Of a DNA stretch of 64,000 nucleotides, positions 52,905 to 61,437 are shown in pieces. The stretch lies in the NCBI RefSeq assembly GCF_003315175.1, contig NZ_QNRQ01000012.1, positions 75,186 to 139,185 on the forward strand, in the 5' to 3' direction. The stretch comes from Eoetvoesiella caeni. GTDB lineage: Bacteria; Pseudomonadota; Gammaproteobacteria; Burkholderiales; Burkholderiaceae_B. Numbering within the stretch: position 1 is the stretch's first letter; every line of letters begins with the position of its first letter. The translations under genes were made by a program, and so were the position numbers. The notes beneath the pieces are model-generated. The model saw nothing but the letters and a program-made list of their open reading frames with translations, had not been told where the DNA came from and ran no database searches.

Positions 52905-54908
52905 TCAAACGGAAGGGCTTCGCTGTCGCCCAATCTCCCATGACACCCTACCGCCATTCACTGTTGCAGCGACCTGCTGGCCCAGCCGCTGCTCGATCAC
53001 CGGTCGCCACGGCACCAGCGAGAAGCCCATGCCGTCGTCCAGCATCGCGTAGCGCCCGCTGGCAAGCATGATATTGCGCCTGTAGATACCGGCCACGCGC
53101 TGCCCGTCCTTCGCTGGGCGATGCTCCAGGCCTGTTTCTGTGGCAATGTCCCTAGCCGCCTGAGTCAGTTCCCGGTTACGTAGCGTGCCCAGCAGATTTC
53201 GGGCAAGAAGCACGCGCTGTCCACGCCGCTGAGCCAGCCCCTGTTCTTCAAGGAAATCGGCGCGCTGCTGCATGGCCTGTTTAACCTCGCCCCCGAAGCC
53301 CCCATCCTCCAACCCCTTGCCACCCCCGATCAGTTGCTGATCGAGCCAGGTAGCCCCGATCACGCGGGCTTGCCGTTCAATCTGCAGGTGCGATTTCAGT
53401 TCCACCGCCACACCACCCAGGCGTTGCGCATCGTATTGGCGACCTTGTTCGGGCAGATCGCCCGGCACTTTCCATAGTCCTTCGGCAACGCGTTCCACGA
53501 TGCCAGCTCGGCGCAAGGCTTCCAGCCGACGGACGTGCGACGCGACCACTTCCTGCGGGTCGCGTCCAGCCTTGACCCGACCTTGCTCAATGGCAAGATG
53601 ATGATCGGTCCGATACAGACCGTCGCTGGCCAGTTCCACGATGTTGCGGTCAGCCCCCCGGATGTCGGCGAAACCCTTCACTTCCACCACCGCGCCGGTT
53701 GGATAGTTGGCCGGTTCGTCGCGGGCGTTCAGCGCAACATAATGGGCCTTGCCATCCACGCCGTCGATCACCAGATAGCCCCGGTCGCGCAGCTCATCAT
53801 CCAGCCCCTTGGCCGCCACGCGCCCGACGATGGCGCAGCCACCTCCATCGCCACCTTGGCCCGGCTCGAATACGACAAGTTCGCGTTGTTTTCCGCTCAT
53901 GGCTCGCTGCATGGTGCGGATGATGTCGCCGCGTTCGCCCAGGGTACGCAAGGTTTCTTCGGCATCGGTGTGCATGGCCCAGGAGCCGGGCTGTATTTCG
54001 TCGGCCAGCCCGAGGCGCTGCAAGCGTTGCAGGCGACCGATCAGCAGCAGACGCTGGCGTTGCAAGTTCGGCTCATTGAAGCGTTGGATATGCACCCTGC
54101 CATCCTCGCCGATCTCACGTTGCAGAGTGCGGTCCAGGCCCGTCCACCGTTCCTGTTCCACTTCGCGCTGCATGGTCTGCTGGATTTCCCGCTCGGTGCG
54201 TGGCCCCAGCCATTCGGTCGCCAGCTCAGAAGCGCGATGACGCAAGCCCTGAGCGATGTAGTCGCCCGCGATGATGAGGTCTTGGCCGGTATCGTCATGC
54301 CCGCGCACGATCAGGTGAGTGTGCGGATTATCGGTATTCCAGTGATCCACCGCCACCCAATCCAAACGCGTACCCAGGTCGGCTTCCATGCGGTTCACCA
54401 GATGCCGGGTGTAGGTGCACAAGTCATCCAGTTCAGCGCCGTCCTCCGGGGAAACGATGAAGCGGAAATGGTGCCGATCCTCGGCACAGCGTTCCTTGAA
54501 AGCCCCCAGATCGGCAACATCCGTCTGTGGCCCGTAGGCTTGGCCTGGTTCGCCACCGCGGCCCGCACCGTCACGCTCGATGTAGCGCAGGTGCTTGGCG
54601 AGCGATTGCGGGCTGGCGTTACGCTGGTTGACCAGCAGGGTCTTGATGGTCACCCGCCGCGAGAATGGCGTGAGATTGGCGCCAGAAAAACGCACTGCCG
54701 TATGGCCGCGCCCCAGGCGTGCGCCGGGACGCTGGCCAGCGCGTGCGCTGCGGCCACCGGCGGCGGAATGGCGCATTGAGGACTTGCCCCCGCTGGCCTT
54801 GCCGGTCTGCTTGAGCACCTTGGAAATAAAACCTTGGCCTTGGCCCTTGCCCCGGTTCTTCGGAGCGCTGGGGCGCACCCGGAAATCATCATCGTGGCGG
54901 TCGGTCAT
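52905..54908 (-). CDS. VirD2/TraI-type relaxase (DUF3363 family)
   Basis: DNA-nicking transfer protein of 667 aa. The start ATG 54908 (MTDRHDDDFRVRPSAPKNRG) follows family usage; the open frame to 55280 runs through a gene-free region. A basic N-terminus precedes the relaxase domain with HFRFIVSPEDGAEL, a Tyr region (VNQRNASPQSLAKHLRYIER) and the metal-binding triad VDHWNTDNPHTHLIVRG. The C-terminal half is the DUF3363-type domain. It nicks oriT and leads the strand to TraG. Backbone gene of Tn4371-type ICEs, often labelled virD2 or rlxS. Confidence 0.93.
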   Translation of the reverse strand: MTDRHDDDFRVRPSAPKNRGKGQGQGFISKVLKQTGKASGGKSSMRHSAAGGRSARAGQRPGARLGRGHTAVRFSGANLTPFSRRVTIKTLLVNQRNASPQSLAKHLRYIERDGAGRGGEPGQAYGPQTDVADLGAFKERCAEDRHHFRFIVSPEDGAELDDLCTYTRHLVNRMEADLGTRLDWVAVDHWNTDNPHTHLIVRGHDDTGQDLIIAGDYIAQGLRHRASELATEWLGPRTEREIQQTMQREVEQERWTGLDRTLQREIGEDGRVHIQRFNEPNLQRQRLLLIGRLQRLQRLGLADEIQPGSWAMHTDAEETLRTLGERGDIIRTMQRAMSGKQRELVVFEPGQGGDGGGCAIVGRVAAKGLDDELRDRGYLVIDGVDGKAHYVALNARDEPANYPTGAVVEVKGFADIRGADRNIVELASDGLYRTDHHLAIEQGRVKAGRDPQEVVASHVRRLEALRRAGIVERVAEGLWKVPGDLPEQGRQYDAQRLGGVAVELKSHLQIERQARVIGATWLDQQLIGGGKGLEDGGFGGEVKQAMQQRADFLEEQGLAQRRGQRVLLARNLLGTLRNRELTQAARDIATETGLEHRPAKDGQRVAGIYRRNIMLASGRYAMLDDGMGFSLVPWRPVIEQRLGQQVAATVNGGRVSWEIGRQRSPSV

Positions 54909-55392
54909 GCCTGCGCTCCCTGCAAGTTCTGGCTGAAGCTGCGGCGTAGCCGGTCGTGCGAAGCACGCGGCCAGCCCTGTCTTGGCGCGGGCCACGCGCC
55001 CCCAGCGGCACGACGGCAACGCCGTATCGTGCCGCGCCACCCCCATGTGCAGACTGGCTTTGCGGGCGGCTGGGTGCCGACCCCTTTTGTCTTGCCTTCC
55101 GCCTTTGTCTGTCGCTTTCGCTCCCGGCGTCGGCGGCCCGGTGGCACTGCTGCATGGGCAGCCCGCACACCGGCGAACGCGCCGATGGACGCGCCAGGGG
55201 TCGCAGGCCAGGCGCGTTCGAGGCAAGATGCCTGCACGTGGGACGGCTGCGCCGGAGGTTGCACGGCGCAAAGTGTCCAATGCTCAGAATTGGCACCCGC
55301 ACAGCAGATACGGCGACATGACGGCAGCCCCAAGGAAGACACGCCTGATAGCACGATGACATGCAGCGCGACGTGCATTGAGTCGGCGGCCT
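54909..55392. other. Gene-free interval upstream of the relaxase; candidate oriT region
   Basis: 484 bp of GC-rich DNA without a credible gene; open frames here are shadows. It contains a strong inverted repeat at 55007-55033, a lone iteron-like copy at 55340-55358, and on the minus strand CATCTTGCC near 55222-55230, one base off the MOBP-type CATCCTGC nick consensus. Position between traF and the relaxase fits an origin of transfer. This is inference. Confidence 0.45.
55007..55033. repeat. Inverted repeat upstream of the relaxase
   Basis: Arms GGCACGA and TCGTGCC (7 bp, perfect) enclose an inner stem of CGGC/GCCG with a 3-nt loop, read on either strand with a 2-nt bulge. It lies about 100 bp before the relaxase start. 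Typical of relaxase recognition hairpins, but untested. Confidence 0.5.
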
Positions 55393-55992
55393 TCATGGCT
55401 GCACCTCATGCCAGACCGGGTGCGCGATGCCGATCACGGCGGCTACGCTGACCGGGCCAAAATAGCGGCTGTCGAACGAGGCCGGATTCGTGGTGCTCAA
55501 CAGGAACAGTTCGGCCGCCATCAATGGCCGGCACTGCGGCCAGAACGGCAACGGACGCCCCAGCCGGTCGGCAGACAGCACGGCGGCCACCGGCACGCCG
55601 TCGATGCGCACCTGACCGGCCACGATGCAGACGTGTTGCGGCGCGACCGCGCCCACACGTTTAAGCAACGGAATGTGTGCGGGCAGGTAGCCGCGCTGCG
55701 CGGCTAACGTCGCCGCGTCGGCAGGCAATCGGGTCAGAACGATGCTGCCCACGCGTAGCCGACGAGACAACGAGCCAGAATGATGTTGGAGCGGTTCGAC
55801 GCGATACCAGCCTACCGCCACACTGTCGGACGGGTTGTAGATCAGGCGCGGCAACCGAGGCAAAAAAGCCGCCCAGGCCAGTGCAGCGAGGCCAACGGTA
55901 GCGAAGCCCGTCAGCACGATGCGAGCGCGCAGGCGCGAACGAGGATACGGCCCGGCTCCAGCGGCCTTATTGAGCGTGGCAACCGGCGTCAT
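55393..55992 (-). CDS. traF: Conjugative transfer signal peptidase TraF (S26 family)
   Basis: Periplasmic Ser/Lys peptidase of 199 aa that processes the TrbC pilin. One N-terminal membrane helix (IVLTGFATVGLAALAWAAFL), then the nucleophile region YNPSDSVAVGWYRV and the general-base Lys in PLLKRVGAVAPQHVC. The C-terminal FDSRYFGPV box is present. It overlaps the DUF2840 gene by 4 bp. Confidence 0.93.
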   Translation of the reverse strand: MTPVATLNKAAGAGPYPRSRLRARIVLTGFATVGLAALAWAAFLPRLPRLIYNPSDSVAVGWYRVEPLQHHSGSLSRRLRVGSIVLTRLPADAATLAAQRGYLPAHIPLLKRVGAVAPQHVCIVAGQVRIDGVPVAAVLSADRLGRPLPFWPQCRPLMAAELFLLSTTNPASFDSRYFGPVSVAAVIGIAHPVWHEVQP

Positions 55993-56531
55993 GACAAGGC
56001 CCGCCCGGCCAGCCAGGCGGCATGCCGCTCGGCGGTATAGTCAGGCAACGGCTGGCGCGCCGCCAGCCGATTGGCGAGCGTGCGCCAGTACGCTGGCGAG
56101 ACGGCGGCGGGCGCGATGCCCAGTGACTCGATGGCATCCATGCGTTGCAGCACAGAACGGACGGAATGATGGCCTTCAACGTGCAGCAACAGGCGCGCAC
56201 CCGGCTGCACGCCGGGGATGCGCTGCGCCGCGTCCAGCGGTGTGCAAGCCTGCATCACCATCAGCTGCCAGCGCACCGTGCCGTAGTCATTGGCTTGCCA
56301 GCGAATACGGCACAGCACCGCGCCCGGCAGAAACACCGCCCAGCGCCGCCAGCGGTCCAACCGCAGCGTGTGTGCCGGTTCACCAAAACGCAGGTAAAGA
56401 TTGAAATGGGGTTCGATTGTGGCCAGCGCCACCCGCGTCAACGGTGCGCGGTTAGCGTGAAGGGCAAGCGCGGCGGAGGGCGGCAGTGATGCCGCCGTGG
56501 CCGCACCAGCAGGCGAAACAAAGCGATTCAT
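55989..56531 (-). CDS. DUF2840 family protein
   Basis: Protein of 180 aa conserved between parA-region genes and traF in Tn4371-type elements. Recognisable blocks are LATIEPHFNLYLRFGEPAHT, RIRWQANDYGTVRWQLMVMQ and RTLANRLAARQPLPDYTAER. No membrane segment or catalytic motif is obvious. Overlaps by 4 bp on both sides suggest strict cotranslation. Function is unknown. Confidence 0.85.
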   Translation of the reverse strand: MNRFVSPAGAATAASLPPSAALALHANRAPLTRVALATIEPHFNLYLRFGEPAHTLRLDRWRRWAVFLPGAVLCRIRWQANDYGTVRWQLMVMQACTPLDAAQRIPGVQPGARLLLHVEGHHSVRSVLQRMDAIESLGIAPAAVSPAYWRTLANRLAARQPLPDYTAERHAAWLAGRALS

Positions 56532-56797
56532 GGCGTGTCCTTTTTGCGAGGATCTGGAAACTCCCTTTCCAGCAGACCGCGCAGCAGCTCGGCCACAGTC
56601 ACGCCTTGCGTGAAGGCCGATACCTTGATGCGCGCCCGCAGGGCGGGGGTAATGTCCAGCGTCAGACGAGCGGTGTAGAGATCACCCTTGTTCAGCGCTT
56701 CAGCGTCGCCCTGACGAATCCACGCTTCAGCGTGCGGGTTCGCGGGCGGACGCGCACCAATGCCTACGCGCTTGGGCCGTGCGGGTTTCGTGCTCAT
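56528..56797 (-). CDS. Ribbon-helix-helix partition-type protein
   Basis: Basic protein of 89 aa (MSTKPARPKRVGIGARPPAN...) with a C-terminal strand-helix-helix (LYTARLTLDITPALRARIKV, SAFTQGVTVAELLRGLLERE). It is sometimes labelled ParB-like because it follows parA. I chose ATG 56797 since it overlaps the parA stop as ATGA; the frame extends to 56806. A centromere-binding or autoregulatory role is likely but unproven. Confidence 0.8.
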   Translation of the reverse strand: MSTKPARPKRVGIGARPPANPHAEAWIRQGDAEALNKGDLYTARLTLDITPALRARIKVSAFTQGVTVAELLRGLLEREFPDPRKKDTP

Positions 56798-57432
56798 GCC
56801 GGCCACCGCAGCAGTTCATCGACCAACGCGGTGATTTCACGCGCCGCCGCGCTGTCGGGTGCCGTTTCGCGTGCCAACCTCCCGGCGGCCACGCTGTCGG
56901 CAAAGACGATTCGCTGGCGAACCTCGGCGCGCAGCGCCGGCAGCGGCTGCTCGGCCAGCGCCCGACGGGCTTCGCGTCCGATCACCGTGGTGCTGACCCG
57001 CCGGTTGATGACAAAGGCCGCTTGCAACGCAGGCCGGAACACCTGGGCCTCGCGGACCAGCGCCACCATCTCGGCGCTGGCCCACAAGTCATAGGGGCTG
57101 GGTTGCACAGGAATCAGCACGTAATCGGCTGCCAGCAGCGCGGAGCGCGCCAAGGCGGCGATGCGGGGTGGGCCATCAATGACCACGTGATCGGCCCGCC
57201 TGGCGAGTTCCGGCGCTTCCTGATGCAGTGTTTCGCGCGCCAGGCCCACGGCACTGAACAGCCGTGGCAAGCCTTGCTGGCTTCTGCGCTGTGTCCAGTC
57301 CAGTGAAGACCCCTGCGGGTCGGCATCCAGCAGAATGACCTGCTGACCGCGCAGCGCGAGTTCTCCGGCGATGTGGGTGGCCAGCGTGGTCTTGCCCACG
57401 CCTCCTTTCTGATTGAGCAAGGCAACGATCAT
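56794..57432 (-). CDS. parA: ParA-family partition ATPase
   Basis: Deviant Walker A ATPase of 212 aa: NQKGGVGKTTLATHIAGELA, then ILLDADPQGSSLDW and VIDGPPRIAALARSALLAAD. The small type Ib form lacks an N-terminal DNA-binding domain. With the RHH protein it would aid stability of an excised circular form. It lies 313 bp downstream of repA. Confidence 0.94.
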   Translation of the reverse strand: MIVALLNQKGGVGKTTLATHIAGELALRGQQVILLDADPQGSSLDWTQRRSQQGLPRLFSAVGLARETLHQEAPELARRADHVVIDGPPRIAALARSALLAADYVLIPVQPSPYDLWASAEMVALVREAQVFRPALQAAFVINRRVSTTVIGREARRALAEQPLPALRAEVRQRIVFADSVAAGRLARETAPDSAAAREITALVDELLRWPA

Positions 57433-57745
57433 GGCGCAGCCCTCCCACCAGGAAAACCGGGCTGTTTTTGCCTTGCCAAACGGGTTTGGTTCTTCGGCTG
57501 ATTACGTCCTTCAAACTGCCGGGTGTTTCCCTTTTCAGAATCTATCCATCGTGGTGGCGAGTCTTTATCAATCGTTAGAGTAGTTAAGTTAGATAAGTTA
57601 AGGGGCGCGCAAACCCAGTGTTGGCAAGGCTTTGCAGCCGATTGGCACGCCTGATAGCACGATAGTCCCACGCCCGATAGCACGATACCGGACACGCCTG
57701 ATAGCACGACACTATTCACAGGATATTCACAGCTTTTCCACAGAC
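57433..57745. other. Gene-free interval between repA and parA, with the probable replication origin
   Basis: No credible gene. Holds three iterons and DnaA-like boxes (next entry) at its right end, and an AT-rich patch (57540-57600, TTAGAGTAGTTAAGTTAGAT) that could be the unwinding element. Confidence 0.65.
57646..57743. repeat. Iterons and DnaA-like boxes (candidate oriV)
   Basis: Three 19-bp iterons of the form CACGCCTGATAGCACGATA start at 57646, 57669 and 57693 (23-24 bp period; copy 2 has CCC for CCT). They are followed by TATTCACAG twice (57713, 57724) and TTTTCCACAG (57734), near-matches to the DnaA box TTATCCACA. This directly follows the repA stop. RepA binding is inferred. Confidence 0.75.
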
Positions 57746-58594
57746 TTATCCCCGTGCTGTGGGCGGCACCGGTCGGAAGGTCAGCCGTTCGCGGCCTTCG
57801 TTCGGCAGCAGCTCGATCCCCAACACGTAGCCGGGCAATGATTGCTTGGCGACCAGGGTGCGCAGATCGCAGGCAAAGTCGGCGGGCTTGGCGGTACTGC
57901 CGGACTTCTGGTGCAGGTAACGGAAATCGAATTGCCAGCCCTCCGGCTGCTTGCCGCCGTGCTTGCGCACTAGGCGGTACAGCCAGCGTTCGATACCGCC
58001 CGTGAGCCGGAAGTACGCCGGGTCGATGGTCAGCACCAGGGCTGCATCGAGCACGCCCGCATAGAACCAGTCCGGCAAGATCAGTTCGATGCCCAGCGGC
58101 TTGCCGCCGGCGTCGGCCAGTTCCTTCCACTCGTTGATCCACGAAAACCGATGCAGCCGCCGCCCCGTGGTTTCGCGGATGGACGTTGCCACGCTGGTCG
58201 ATTGCAGCCGGTCGAGCGCCGCTTTCAGACGCTGGTAGTCGCGCAAGGAGGTGCCGCGCCCGATAAAGCGCAGGATTTCGTAGGGTGTAGCGCGTATCCA
58301 GCGCGAAGGCGTGATGCCGGCATCGCGTGCCTGCACAATCTGCGACGCGGCCCAGATCAGGATGTCGGCATCCCAGATCGTGGCAATGCCATGTTCGGCG
58401 GTGCCTTCCACACGGATGGTGACGTTCCCATTGCGAAAGTCGATGGGCGCAACCCGCCTCGACTTTGCCAGCGAGAAGAAGGGATAGGCCATCAAGTCCT
58501 GCGCATCGCGTGGCGCCATGTCGCCGGGTAAGGCACGGAACAGCGCAAGCTGCTCCTGCTGCGGCGGTCGCTGCGCGGCGGACGGACGAGACAT
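57746..58594 (-). CDS. repA: Replication initiator protein RepA
   Basis: Initiator of 282 aa of the RPA type (plasmid replication initiator A). Blocks MAYPFFSLAKSRRVAPIDFR, RDYQRLKAALDRLQSTSVAT and GIERWLYRLVRKHGGKQPEG are typical of Tn4371-type RepA. It may allow autonomous copying of the excised element. It lies 26 bp downstream of the AlpA-like gene; iterons follow its stop codon. Confidence 0.92.
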   Translation of the reverse strand: MSRPSAAQRPPQQEQLALFRALPGDMAPRDAQDLMAYPFFSLAKSRRVAPIDFRNGNVTIRVEGTAEHGIATIWDADILIWAASQIVQARDAGITPSRWIRATPYEILRFIGRGTSLRDYQRLKAALDRLQSTSVATSIRETTGRRLHRFSWINEWKELADAGGKPLGIELILPDWFYAGVLDAALVLTIDPAYFRLTGGIERWLYRLVRKHGGKQPEGWQFDFRYLHQKSGSTAKPADFACDLRTLVAKQSLPGYVLGIELLPNEGRERLTFRPVPPTARG

Positions 58595-58620
58595 TTTGAT
58601 GGCCGGCAGCGGGCGAACGA

Positions 58621-58905
58621 TCAGCGGCCGTCACGATAATCACCCACATGGCGTTCGGCATACTCCGGGTCGGACGTGGCCCCATAGCTGCGCGCATCGG
58701 CCCAGGCATCCAGATCAGCCACGGCGTACATGACGCGCCGTCCGAACTTGCGAAACTTCGGGCCACCGCCGATCACGCGCTGCTTTTCCAGCGTGCGCGG
58801 CGACAACCGCAGGTAATCGGCGGCTTCGTCGTTGGTGAGGTAGCGTTGGGGCTGCGCGGGCGCAGTGGCGGGAACGGCGGCAGGCCGTAAGGGTGCGGGT
58901 CGCAT
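58621..58905 (-). CDS. AlpA-like helix-turn-helix protein
   Basis: Small DNA-binding protein of 94 aa. HTH_17/excisionase-type core YLTNDEAADYLRLSPRTLEK, then QRVIGGGPKFRKFGRRVMYA. ATG 58905 is chosen because GGAGG lies 8 bp upstream; another in-frame ATG is at 58920. May act as an excisionase or a regulator of repA. Standard position just before repA. Confidence 0.87.
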   Translation of the reverse strand: MRPAPLRPAAVPATAPAQPQRYLTNDEAADYLRLSPRTLEKQRVIGGGPKFRKFGRRVMYAVADLDAWADARSYGATSDPEYAERHVGDYRDGR

Positions 58906-58988
58906 AGGGTGAGCCTCCATCGGTTGAGAGCGCCCGGCCCCATAGCGGGGCCGGATGCAGACAGTCTCAACAAAGTCGGGCGACCTGC

Positions 58989-59783
58989 TCAGGGACGTTT
59001 TGCAGGGGGTGAAGAACGTCCCTGTACCGGCGCGGGAAGCTGTGCCAGGCGGCGGTAGCCGCCACGCATCAGCGTGTCGCCCCGGCGCACCAGGCGACGC
59101 ATGCGGGCGCGTAAAGCGCCGTCGGCATGCCAATCGCGGACCACTGTTTTGGGGCCAAACAGCCCTTCGGCGATGTCGCGCAAAGATGCCCCCGCCAGGG
59201 TGGCATCGAGCGCCTGCAAGGTGTGCAGCTCCTGCAAGGCCGACAAGGCGGGCCGGGGCCGCACGACGGCAATGGGAATGGCGTTGCTGGCCAGGGCCAG
59301 CTTGCTCATTTCCAGCGTGAGCGCTTGCGCGTGCGCCAGAAGGTCGGCGCCGGCGCGCATGGCATAGACGTAAGCCATGCCATCGGCCAGGCCAGGGGCG
59401 AGCGCAAGCCGCAGGCAGCCGCCCGGCCAGCGCACCCGCAGCACCAGGCGCACGCCATCGTGCATTAAAGATTTGTCGCCCGGGATGCGCCAGAGCGTGA
59501 ACAGCGTGGCCTCCGGCATGGGGTCGGCATCCGGGTAAAGATGAACGCCCTGAGCATCGGGGAACCAGATAGGATGCGCATCGCGCGCATCCAAGGCGGG
59601 GTCTTCCAGCAAGCGCAGCCCCCAGTGCTGCGCAGCGTCTGGCCGTTGGGGACGGCATACCCAGTCTTGCCGGTAATCAGGATGGCGGCGCAGGTATTCC
59701 CAAGCGAGTGCCGGGCCGTCCAGATGCAGAACATACAAATACGCGGCGGTCGGATGCCAGTGTCTGGTGTGCGAATCAGCCAT
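58989..59783 (-). CDS. DUF2285-domain protein (with DUF6499-like N-terminus)
   Basis: Protein of 264 aa conserved in Tn4371-type backbones. The N-terminal WEYLRRHPDYRQDWVCRPQ block is a short conserved module; the C-terminal DUF2285 part reads DATLAGASLRDIAEGLFGPK and RARMRRLVRRGDTLMRGGYR, which resembles a winged DNA-binding domain. A regulatory role is likely; nothing is proven. It is 83 bp before the AlpA-like gene, same strand. Confidence 0.85.
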   Translation of the reverse strand: MADSHTRHWHPTAAYLYVLHLDGPALAWEYLRRHPDYRQDWVCRPQRPDAAQHWGLRLLEDPALDARDAHPIWFPDAQGVHLYPDADPMPEATLFTLWRIPGDKSLMHDGVRLVLRVRWPGGCLRLALAPGLADGMAYVYAMRAGADLLAHAQALTLEMSKLALASNAIPIAVVRPRPALSALQELHTLQALDATLAGASLRDIAEGLFGPKTVVRDWHADGALRARMRRLVRRGDTLMRGGYRRLAQLPAPVQGRSSPPAKRP

Positions 59784-60142
59784 GACGCAAACCCCCTTTT
59801 TATTCAGCAGGGCCGCCTCATCGCAAAATGCACACAGCGCAGTTTCAATGCGTTAATATTCAACTACCAATCGCATCAAATGAAACTGAAAATATCAAGT
59901 CCGATTGGGTCTTAACCCTTGCGCTGGCAATCAGAATGCGATGTCGACGCCACTGAAAAATCAGTAAGTAGCATCCCTCACCCTGGCGCATATCGTGCAA
60001 AAGATCATGACTGTTTAAGTCTGAACCATCGTATATTTATGCAAGGCCCAAGATTCGGACCGTACCGATCTTGAATATGACTGAAATAGTCTCGATGCGC
60101 CCTGATTAGATGGACTGCGCGTTTTGATCGCAGCCACTGATT
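59784..60142. other. Gene-free AT-rich interval upstream of the DUF2285 gene
   Basis: 359 bp with no gene. AT-richer than the flanks, so it probably holds the promoter of the DUF2285-alpA-repA-parA-traF operon. A near-palindrome CAAGATTCGG-ACCGTA-CCGATCTTG lies around 60050-60075 and may be an operator. Confidence 0.45.
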
Positions 60143-60493
60143 TCAATCCGTGATCGAACCGTTTTCTTGCGCTAGGCGAGTATATTCCGATAACGGACGC
60201 ACAGCCTGGAAATAGCGGTCACGCATCACGGGCTGCTTACGCGGGCCGACGATGGACGTCAAGGCGGAAAGTTGCACCGTTCCCAGCTCCGGCATGCCTA
60301 TCCCCAAGTCGATCAGGCCATAGGCCGTATCGCCATCTTGCGGGTCAAGGCTAACCAGTAGCCAGGTCGCATGGGCGTCTGGCGTGAAGATCCGCACCAC
60401 GGGCAGCGGGTCGATGTGCTGGCCTGCGGCGCGTGCCTGGCCGTGGGCGAGCAATTGTGCGTGCTCTTCGTCGGTGATGAGTGGATGGTTCAC
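60143..60493 (-). CDS. DUF2958 family protein
   Basis: Small conserved protein of about 116 aa. The family core is complete: HPLITDEEHAQLLAHGQARA, DPLPVVRIFTPDAHATWLLV, DLGIGMPELGTVQLSALTSI and VGPRKQPVMRDRYF. I start at GTG 60493 (VNHPLITDEE), where the family usually begins. The frame stays open to ATG 60658, adding 55 basic residues unlike the family. Function is unknown. Confidence 0.8.
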   Translation of the reverse strand: MNHPLITDEEHAQLLAHGQARAAGQHIDPLPVVRIFTPDAHATWLLVSLDPQDGDTAYGLIDLGIGMPELGTVQLSALTSIVGPRKQPVMRDRYFQAVRPLSEYTRLAQENGSITD

Positions 60494-60756
60494 GTGTGTT
60501 CTACCAAAGCGTAAAGCCGCCGATTTATCTTTGCGCGTTCGTACAAAGTCCCGAAAGCGGTTTTTCTCGAATCCGTAAAAGCGGGCAATCGTAATGCCGT
60601 TTATGCGCAAGCCATGAAAAGCACGATTGTGATTCTCCGCTTTTAAGGGAATCCACACTTACGGATTTCATTAATTACACAAGAAAAGACGAAATTCCAA
60701 TCAATGAGTTAAATATAACGTGGTTTTAATTGCTCCGCTAAACGACGCTTCTGTCT

Positions 60757-61047
60757 ATGCAGAAGCGACCCGTACAGCGCGGCCGGCCATCCGGCGCCAC
60801 CACCTTTGATGCCGAACTGGCCCAGGCCTTCGGCAGTGCGGTGCGTGCGCTGCGCACGGAACGCGGTATCGCCCAGGAAATGCTGGCGAACCTCGCGGGC
60901 ATCGAACGCTCCCACCTGGGCAAAATCGAGCGTGGCGAGCACATGCCTACGCTGGCGATTATCTTCAAGATCGCCGACGCGCTGGAATGCAGCACGGCAG
61001 TGCTCATGACCCAGACAGAAACCCAGCTTACCGAAGGTAAGGTCTAA
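60757..61047 (+). CDS. XRE-family transcriptional regulator
   Basis: Lambda-repressor-like protein of 96 aa: FGSAVRALRTERGIAQEMLA, NLAGIERSHLGKIERGEHMP, then TLAIIFKIADALECSTAVLM. Divergent from the DUF2958 gene across 98-264 bp of AT-rich DNA. Such proteins commonly repress ICE functions until induced. It ends at a strong two-way terminator. Confidence 0.9.
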   Translation: MQKRPVQRGRPSGATTFDAELAQAFGSAVRALRTERGIAQEMLANLAGIERSHLGKIERGEHMPTLAIIFKIADALECSTAVLMTQTETQLTEGKV

Positions 61048-61093
61048 CCATAAGGCCTGTGGGGCTGTGCCGTCATCGGCCTTTGAGTGGATA

Positions 61094-61115
61094 CGCCCCG
61101 CCAAAAGGCGGGGCG
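61094..61115. terminator. Bidirectional hairpin terminator
   Basis: CGCCCCGCC-AAAA-GGCGGGGCG, a perfect 9-bp stem with an AAAA loop, lies between the convergent XRE and DUF736 genes. No long T-run is present, so efficiency is uncertain. Confidence 0.7.
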
Positions 61116-61122
61116 CGATGGC

Positions 61123-61437
61123 TTAAGCCGCTTGCGGCTTGCTGCGCGTCCACAGTAGGTCATGCGTGCCGTCCTCGCCTTCGATCAGGCGGGCATAGAC
61201 GGTGGCCGGAAACGAGGGGTCGTCCAGCGTCACCGACAGGTATTCCCGCCCGGCCTCGCTGGTTTTCTTCCACGCCGCGCCGATGTCATTGCCGGCGGCC
61301 TGCAGGCGGAAGTCGGGGGCTTTGTCGTTTTCGCCCTTGTCGTTGGGAACCAGCTTGACTTTGACGTTCAGCGTCAGGGTGCGCAAGGTGCCGGTGTAGC
61401 CGTTGGTATCTGCAGTGAAGGCGCCGATAGTAGCCAT
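61123..61437 (-). CDS. DUF736 family protein
   Basis: Protein of 104 aa (MATIGAFTADTNGYTGTLRT...) of the DUF736 family, which is common on alphaproteobacterial plasmids and Tn4371-type elements. Blocks DFRLQAAGNDIGAAWKKTSE and YLSVTLDDPSFPATVYARL are typical. An OB-like fold has been suggested from its pattern; its role is unknown. A purine-rich GAAAGGAGT lies just before ATG 61437. Confidence 0.88.
   Translation of the reverse strand: MATIGAFTADTNGYTGTLRTLTLNVKVKLVPNDKGENDKAPDFRLQAAGNDIGAAWKKTSEAGREYLSVTLDDPSFPATVYARLIEGEDGTHDLLWTRSKPQAA

Noticed and set aside
52883..54779. Plus-strand frame of 414 aa opposite the relaxase
   Set aside because: It is an antisense shadow of the relaxase gene, which has clear catalytic motifs on the minus strand.
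57429..58766. 445-aa minus-strand frame over repA and the iterons
   Set aside because: It reads repA in another frame and translates the iterons as repeated peptides; RepA itself is clear in its own frame.
58906..59658. N-terminal extension of the AlpA-like frame to 345 aa
   Set aside because: It is the shadow of the DUF2285 gene; family length and GGAGG support the short form.
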